18,706 nucleotides of DNA, taken from contig DDBY01000052.1 of NCBI GenBank assembly GCA_002334985.1, forward strand, positions 1-18,706. The letters are read 5' to 3'. The stretch's first letter is position 1. Every line of letters begins with the position of its first letter. This DNA is from Micavibrio sp. UBA2020 (GTDB lineage Bacteria > Pseudomonadota > Alphaproteobacteria > Micavibrionales > UBA2020). Both the position numbers and the translations under genes were made by a program. Positions 7,555 through 15,200 of the stretch are shown here, piece by piece. The notes beneath the pieces were generated by a model, which saw only the letters and a list, made by a program, of their open reading frames with translations, ran no database searches and was not told the DNA's origin.

Positions 7555-7923
7555 ATGCACGGCTTCCCGCTTGATTTGAATATCGATGGCATCAACGGTG
7601 CGGTGCTGCATCTGGGGCTTGGGCAGCATAGTTTGCAGCTGGGCTTTGACGAAGGCGGCGTCATGATTTGCGTCGAGGGGCTGTTCAAAGTCAAAGAACA
7701 TGGCCGCGTGATTGCGGAGTGGACGCAGGACAAGAAATGGTCGTCACTGGCGTTTCAAAAAATTCTGGATGGCGTGGTTATCCGCTACAAGGTCGTGAAC
7801 GCGCGCCTGCTGGAAATAGAGCTGGAAGACGGCCTGACGCTGCAAATCCATGACGACAGCGAAAATTACGAAACCGCGCAGATTTATTTCGAAGACGCGG
7901 GGCGCCCCGCCGTTATCGTTTAA
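7555..7923 (+). CDS. Small beta-rich protein, possibly immunity-like
   Basis: A 122-residue protein with alternating hydrophobic pattern suggesting an all-beta fold, ending in LQIHDDSENYETAQIYFEDAG. The D-x-S-x-x-Y-E ending resembles small uncharacterised families such as DUF6188 that occur in immunity clusters, but I am not sure of the match. ATG 7555 is preferred to an in-frame TTG at 7534 because AAGGA (7543-7547) lies eight bases before it. The start region is nearly identical to that of the barstar-like gene 384 bases upstream. It ends 12 bases before the end of the convergent TRIC gene. GC content is close to that of the core genes. No signal peptide or membrane segment. Confidence 0.75.
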   Translation: MHGFPLDLNIDGINGAVLHLGLGQHSLQLGFDEGGVMICVEGLFKVKEHGRVIAEWTQDKKWSSLAFQKILDGVVIRYKVVNARLLEIELEDGLTLQIHDDSENYETAQIYFEDAGRPAVIV

Positions 7924-7935
7924 AAATCGCGCGCG

Positions 7936-8544
7936 TCATTTGCGCGGCATATATTGCGGCAGCGTCCAGCCGCGCGCAATCGCGCCCGCGCGGATACCAA
8001 AAACGATAACCGCGCCCGTGACCGTCGAAACAGGTACTGGAAGGCCGAGATGGTCGAGCAGCACAAAAACCGCCGTGCCCGCAATGACCGCCGTGATATA
8101 TATCTCGCGGCGCATGATGACCGAAGGCTCCCCCGCCACCACATCGCGCAAAATACCGCCTGCCGTCCCCGTCAGCATCCCCATGACCACGGCGACAATC
8201 GGCGCATCGCTGACCGCAAGCCCCTTGTAGGCGCCAAAAACGCCATAAGCACCGAGCGCCAGCGCGTCCAGCCATAGCAAAAGACGGTAGCGCGATTCAA
8301 GTTTATGCGCGGTGAAATAAACCACCACCGCCGCAAGCGCGCAGATGAGAATATAATACGGCTGCTGCACCCAGAAAACGGGCACATCGAGGATTAAATC
8401 CCGCAGCGTGCCGCCGCCGATGCCCGTGATGGTGCCCAGAAACATAAAGCCCACGATATCCAGCTGCTTGCGCGACGCCGACAGCGCCCCCGTTGCGGAA
8501 AAAAGCGCGATACCCGCGAAATCAAGAAGCATGGGAATGGTCAT
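7936..8544 (-). CDS. TRIC/UPF0126 family cation channel
   Basis: A 202-residue inner-membrane protein of the trimeric intracellular cation channel family (formerly UPF0126; E. coli YadS/YicG type). It holds two internally related halves, each with a glycine-rich signature ending in RD: GIGGGTLRD (41-49) and GTAGGILRD in the second half. About seven hydrophobic segments are seen, starting with MLLDFAGIALFSATGAL. Bacterial members form homotrimeric K+-permeable channels. ATG 8544 is the best start for normal family length; the frame stays open upstream to 8805 but overlaps greB and its promoter region. It is divergent from greB across 172 bases. Family is clear; physiological role is not. Confidence 0.92.
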   Translation of the reverse strand: MTIPMLLDFAGIALFSATGALSASRKQLDIVGFMFLGTITGIGGGTLRDLILDVPVFWVQQPYYILICALAAVVVYFTAHKLESRYRLLLWLDALALGAYGVFGAYKGLAVSDAPIVAVVMGMLTGTAGGILRDVVAGEPSVIMRREIYITAVIAGTAVFVLLDHLGLPVPVSTVTGAVIVFGIRAGAIARGWTLPQYMPRK

Positions 8545-8716
8545 AGAGAAGGCTACCTTTGCAAAAACAAACGCGCGACACGCCCCGCCATCATACAAGG
8601 GCGGCCGCGCGCGGCGCAAATAATCTTTTGAATTCAAACGGGTAATACAACACCCGCGCAGGCAGTACCCATCGGCGCCAAAGCATGCTAGAAAAACCGC
8701 CTGAAAAGGAGAAGGC

Positions 8717-9283
8717 ATGAGCAAGGCTTTCGTCACCGAAAACGACAGCGCAGGCGAAGACGACGAGCGGGATGAACAGCCCGACGTGCTGCCCGCCAGT
8801 GTCAAAAATTACATGACGCCGACCGGCCACGCCGCGATGCAGGAAGAGCTGCGCCAGCTGGTCACGGACGAGCGGCCGAAGGTTGTGGAAATCGTATCCT
8901 GGGCCGCCGGCAACGGCGACCGCAGCGAAAACGGCGATTACCTCTACGGTAAAAAACGCCTGCGCGAAATTGACCGCCGCATCCGCTATTTGATGAAGCG
9001 CCTTGAAAATGCCGAAGTCGTTGACCCGAAAAAACAGCAAGGGCTGGCGCGCGTGTTTTTTGGCGCGACCGTCACCTATGCCCGCCTGAGCGATGACAGC
9101 GAACACACCGTCACCATCGTCGGCGTGGACGAGGCGGAAGCCGAAGGCGGAAAAATCAGCTGGCTGTCACCGCTGGCCAAGGCCTTGATGAAAGCGCAAG
9201 CAGGCGACACCGTCACTTGCCGCACCCCCGCAGGGGCGGAGCAGCTGGAAATCATCGATATCCGCTACGTTATTCCGGCGTAA
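8717..9283 (+). CDS. greB: Transcription elongation factor GreB
   Basis: A 188-residue factor that enters the RNA polymerase secondary channel and stimulates cleavage of backtracked RNA. The tip motif NGDRSENGDYLYGKKRLRE carries the two acidic catalytic residues Asp68 and Glu71 on the coiled-coil arm, and the GreB form (DRSEN...DYLYGKK) distinguishes it from GreA. The C-terminal FKBP-like domain includes VTIVGVDEAE and ISWLSPLAKAL. An acidic N-terminal tail (residues 8-24) is longer than in E. coli GreB. A strong AAAAGGAG at 8704-8711 sets the ATG at 8717. It converges on the giant RTX gene with only 12 bases between stops and no evident terminator. Confidence 0.95.
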   Translation: MSKAFVTENDSAGEDDERDEQPDVLPASVKNYMTPTGHAAMQEELRQLVTDERPKVVEIVSWAAGNGDRSENGDYLYGKKRLREIDRRIRYLMKRLENAEVVDPKKQQGLARVFFGATVTYARLSDDSEHTVTIVGVDEAEAEGGKISWLSPLAKALMKAQAGDTVTCRTPAGAEQLEIIDIRYVIPA

Positions 9284-9295
9284 AAACCAGCGGCG

Positions 9296-12200
9296 TCAGC
9301 TGACCAGCAGATTGTTCGACAGCACCAGCGCATCGACATCGCCAAGGCCATTCTGACCCTGCAACGTCGCGATTTGCACCCAATCCGTGCCCAGACCGTC
9401 GCGGTTGACGGAAAGAACGGCGTTCGAGCCGCTATCCACAATACGCACGAAATCGGCCAAATCGTCGGCCAGCGGGTCGTACATTTCCAGCAAATCACGC
9501 AGGTCAATCGCATCACCATCGACGGTGCTGAAATCGGCAATCGTGTCTTTGGATTTATAGGCCGTGGCGGATTCGAACACAAACGTATCCGCGCCAAGCC
9601 CGCCCGTCAGCGTGTCGCTGCCGTCTTCGCCGTAGAGCATATCGTCACCATCGCCGCCTTCGAGCTTGTCATTGCCCGCACCGCCGAACAGCGTATCGTT
9701 GCCGTCCTCGCCCTTGAGGGTATTTGCGCCTTTATTGCCGGTCATGACGTTATCAAGCGCATTGCCCGTCGCGCTCAAACCCGACGTGCCGCCGATGACA
9801 AGGTTTTCAAGCTCGGCGCCCAGCGTGTAGTTATTGACGAGGGTTTCGACGGTATCCACACCTTCGCCCGCCAGCTCGATAATCACATCGCCGAGCGTAT
9901 CGATGACATAGGTGTCATCACCGTTGCCGCCGACCAGCGAGTCATTGCCCGCGCCGCCAATCAAACGGTCGTTGCCCGCGCCGCCCAGCAGCGTGTCGTT
10001 ACCGCTGCCGCCGTCGAGGGTGTTATCGCCGTCATTGCCCGTCAGAATATTCACCGCAGAATTTCCGGTGCCGTTAATATCATCCGTACCGGTGAGCGTG
10101 AGGTTCTCAAGCCCGCTTTGCAGCGTCCACGAAACCGAGGAGAGAACAATATCAACGCCGCTCTTATCCTTGATAACATCGGCCGCGTTATCGACGACAT
10201 AGGTATCATCGCCCGCACCGCCGTCCAGATAGTCCGCACCGAGGCCGCCGTCGAGCGTATTGTTACCCGCCGTGCCCACGATGGTGTTGTTGAGGTCGTT
10301 GCCTGTGCCGTCAATGTTGCCGGTGCCGGTCAGCGTCAGCTTGTCCACATGCTGGCCCATGGCGAAAGAAACGCTGGCATAAACAATGTCGATGCCTTCG
10401 TCCGCGTATTCGACAACGGCGTCGCCTGCGTCATCGACGTAGTAAACGTCGTTGCCCGCGCCGCCAATCATCGTATCCGCGCCTGCCAGACCGTTCAGCG
10501 TATTGACGCCGCTATTGCCGGTCAGGATGTTGTCGGCCGCGTTGCCTGTGGCGTTCAGCTTGCCCTTCACCCCTTCGAGCAGCGTCAGATTTTCAAGCCC
10601 GTCCGCCAGAACCATAGTGAAAGAGCTGATAACCGTATCAATCCCCTCGCCCGCGTTTTCGATGATGATGTCTTTTTTGTTATCGACGACATAGGTGTCA
10701 TCGCCAAGGCCGCCGATGAGCGTATCCGCCCCCGCGCCGCCGTCCAGATTATCGTTACCATCGCCGCCATCGAGGATATTCACCCCGGCATTGCCGATAA
10801 TAGTATTGTCGAGCGCGTTGCCCGTACCGTTGATGGCAAGCTTGCCCGTCAGCTCCAGATTTTCAATCTGGAATCCGAGCGTATGGCTTGCGGATGCGCG
10901 CACGGTGTCGATGCCTTCGTCCGCCAGCTCCACAATTTCGTCAAGCGCGCTATCGACGATATAAATATCATCGCCCGCACCGCCGATGAGCGTATCCGCG
11001 CCAAGGCCGCCATCGAGGAAATCGTTACCATCATAGCCGAACAGCGTATTCACGCCCGCATTTCCAAACAGCGTGTTATCCAGCGTATTGCCCGCACCGT
11101 TGATGTCGGCGCTGCCCGTCAGGTACAAGTTTTCAAGATTGACGAACAGGTCGTAATCAACGCTGCTATAAACCGTATCAATCCCCTCATCCGCGAATTC
11201 GATAACGTTATCGCCCGCGTTATCGACGTAATAGGTATCATTGCCAAGGCCGCCGCGCATGCGGTCAATACCCGCGCCGCCATCCAGCACGTTATTGCCG
11301 TCGTTGCCGACCAGCGTATTGCCCGCGGCGTTGCCGGTGGCGTTGATATTCGCCTCGCCCAGTAACGTCAGATTTTCAAGGTTATCGCCGAGGATATAGC
11401 TGAGGGTTGAATAAACGGTATCAATCCCCTCGCCCGCCAGTTCTGTCACGACGTCCTTCGTGCTGTCGATGTAGTAAGTGTCATCGCCCAGCCCGCCGGT
11501 CATTTTGTCATTGCCAGCGCCGCCATCAAGAACGTCGTTGCCAGCGCCGCCCATCAAAATATTGCCGCCGGTATTGCCGACAATCACGTTGTCGCCGCTG
11601 TTGCCCGTAGCCGACAGGGCGGATTTGCCCGTCAAGGTCACGTTTTCAACATAATCGCCAAGCGTATAGGACACCGCGCTGAAAACGGAATCGACGCCTT
11701 CGCCGAATTCTTCCAGAATGACGTCTTTGGCATTGTCGATGTAATAAGTATCGTCGCCCGCGCCGCCGACCATTGTATCCGCTCCACGGCCGCCGTCGAT
11801 GGTATCGTTGCCGCCAAGCCCGAACAGCAGGTTAACGCCGTCATTGCCGGTGATGATATTGTCACCGCCGTTACCCGTGCCGTTCACGGCTGTTTTTCCG
11901 GTCAGCGTCAGATTTTCTATGGAACCGCCCAGCGTAAAGGTGACACTGGACAAGACATGGTCTGCCGTGCCGGTGCTATCCACAACCACATCGCCGATGT
12001 TATCGACGTAAAAAGTATCATCACCGCCGCCGCCGTCCATGTAATCCGCGCCGCTGCCGCCATCGATGATGTTATTGCCATCACTGCCGATGATGGTGTT
12101 ATTGAGGCTGTTACCCGTGCCGTTAATATCACCATCCGTCAGCGTCAGGTTTTCGAGGCTCTTGTCGAGCGTGAAGTTCACTTCGCTGTAAACCGTATCG

Positions 12201-15200
12201 ATGCCGCCGCCGTCGCGGATTCTGTCGCCTTCGTCATCGACCCAATATTCATCGTCGCCCGTACCGCCGTCCATGTAGTCGGCACCTTCGCCGCCTTCCA
12301 GCGTGTCGTTACCCGCGCCGCCAATCAAGGTATTGCGCCCGCCGTTACCGATGATGATATTATCGCCGTCATTGCCCGTGGCGTTGATATTCGCCTCGCT
12401 CGTCAGCTCGATATATTCGACATTCGCGCCGATTTTAAACGTGGCCGAACTGAAAACACGGTCAAAACCCGCACCCGCATCTTCGTTGACAATATCCTTG
12501 GCGTTGCTGACGTAATAAGTGTCATCGCCAAGACCGCCTTCGAGCGTACTGCCTGCGCCGTTGCTGGTCAGGACGTTAGCAAGGTCGTTGCCCACACCGC
12601 GCAAACGCGCGCTGCCCGTCAACGTCAGATTTTCGACGTTTGCAGACAGGGTATAGCTGGCACTGGAAATGACATGGTCAATGCCCTCGCCCGCGTTTTC
12701 AACAACGACGTCATTGCTGCCTTGCACTATGTAAACGTCATCACCATCGCCGCCCGTCAGCGTGTTGCGTCCAGCATTTCCTGTCAGGGTGTTGTTCCAA
12801 ATATTGCCCGTACCGTCGATGTTGCCAGTGCCCGTCAATGTCAGGTGTTCGAAGTTGCCGCCCAGCGTCCAGCTGACGGACGAAATGACGGTATCTTCAC
12901 CTTCGTTCGCGTTTTCAAAAAGCAAGTCATTCACATCGTCAACGACATAGGCATCGTCGCCGTCGAAACCGAGCATGATGTCTTCGCCCGCACCGCCATC
13001 GAGCGTATTATTGCCACTGTTACCCTCCATATAGTTATCAAGGGTATTGCCCGTGCCGCTGATATCGCCGCTTTCCTCGTCGAGATAAAGCTCTTCGATA
13101 TTCGCGCCCAGCGTCCAGCTGACCGTGGCAATCACACTGTCCGTACCCTCGCCCGCGCGTTCGATAATCACGTCGCCTGCGCCGACTTTGTAAATGTCAT
13201 CGCCATTACCGCCGGTCAGGGTATTGGCGGCCTCGTTGCCCTCCAGATAGTTATTCAGGCTGTTGCCCGTGCCGTTAATCTTGCCAGCCCCTTCAATCAG
13301 CACAAGACGCTCGAGGTTGTCGCCGAGGGTGTAGTTGATAGTGGTGGCGACGGTATCCGTACCCTCGCCCGCCTGTTCGACAACGGTATGCTTGGTGCTG
13401 GTGACGATGTAGTAATCGTCGCCAAGACCGCCGCGCATGGTATTCGTGCCTGAACTGCCTGCGATAATATTGTCGCCGTCGTTGCCGAAACCGTTGGTGC
13501 TGCCCGTACCCGTCAGGCGCAAAACCTCGACGTTGTCGGGCAGGGTATAGCTGACGGAGCTTTCGATGATATCCAGCTGCACGCTGCTTGCGACCGTAAT
13601 CGTAATATTGTTTACGACATAAGAAAAATTAAGCGCGGAGCCGATATTGAAAGCATCTTCACTGACAACATCGTTTTCGTTATCGACAACATAGGTATCA
13701 TTGCCATCGCCGCCCATCATCGTGTCGCGACCGGCGGCACCATCCAGACGGTTGTCGCCTGCATTACCGATAAGAGTATTATCAAGATTGTTGCCCGTGC
13801 CGTCGATGCTGGCCGTATCGCCCAGCTCCAGTATCTCGACACCCGCGCCGAGGGTATAGCTGACCGTGCTGATGACCTTGTCCGCCGCGCCGCTGTTATC
13901 GATAACAATATCGGCTTCATCATCCACATAAAACAGGTCGCTGCCCGCGCCACCAATCATAGTGTCGGCACCTTCGCCGCCGTCGATGGTATCGTCGCCA
14001 TCGCCGCCATCGAGGATATTCACGCCGCTGTTGCCCGTCATGACGTTGGCAAGACCGTTGCCCGTGCCGTTGATGGCGGCTTCGCCCGTCAGGGTCAGGT
14101 TATCGACATGACCGGAAAGCGTATAGCTCACAGACGCTTCGACCGTATCAACACCTTCACCGAAAAATTCCTGTATCACATCGTCGGCGTTATCGACGAT
14201 GTAAGTATCATCGCCCGCCCCGCCCAGCATACGGTCCGCACCCGCGCCGCCATCGAGCGTGTCGTTGCCATCTGCGCCCGTCAGCGTGTTGCGCCCGTCA
14301 TTACCCTTGATGTGGTTATCAAGCGCGTTGCCTGTGCCGTTGATATTGGCAGTGCCCTGCAAATACAGATGCTCGATATTCGCGCCCAGCGTATAGGTCG
14401 CGCGGGCATTGACGGTATCTTCGCCCTCGCCCGCCCCTTCGATAATAAGGTCAAGGCCGTTATCGACATAATAGACATCGTCACCGTCGCCGCCCGTCAT
14501 CACGTCAATGCCGCTGCCGCCATCAAGCGTATCGTCGCCATTGCCGCCGTCCAGCTGGTCGTCGCCCGCATCGCCGTACAACGCATCGTTGCCGTCGCCG
14601 CCGGAAAGGTCATTCGCCTGCGCATTGCCGCGCAGCACGTTATCGCCCGCATTGCCGCTGGCCGTGACGGCCGCGCCCGTGAGAATAACCTCGTCCTCGT
14701 CTGCGCCCATTGCCCAATCGACGGAAGAATAAATCTTGTCGTAGCCGCCGCCGGCGATGACCGCGTCACCTGCGTTATCGACAAAGAAAACGTCATCGCC
14801 GCTGCCGCCGCCGTCCATCACGTCAGCCCCCGCGCCGCCGTCGATGGTGTTGTCGCCGCTGTTGCCTATAATCGCATTCGCAAGCGCGTTGCCCGTACCG
14901 TTGATGTCTTCGGTGCCATCCAGTGTCAGATTTTCAAAGTTAGCCCCCAGCGTCCAGCTAACCGTCGATATGACGGTATCGTTACCTTCGCCCACGTTTT
15001 CAATGACGGTATCTTTGGCGTTATCAACGTAGAATGTATCATCGCCGCTGCCGCCGGACATCACATCCACGCCCGCGCCGCCATCAATGGTGTCATTGCC
15101 GCCGCCGCCGGAAAGCGTGTTGTTTCCCTCGTTGCCTGTCATGATGTTATCAAGCGCGTTACCCGTCCCGCTCAGCGCGGAAATGCCCGTAAGAACAAGG

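Noticed and set aside
8591..9106. Minus-strand ORF opposite greB
   Set aside because: Shadow of the clearly coding greB frame.
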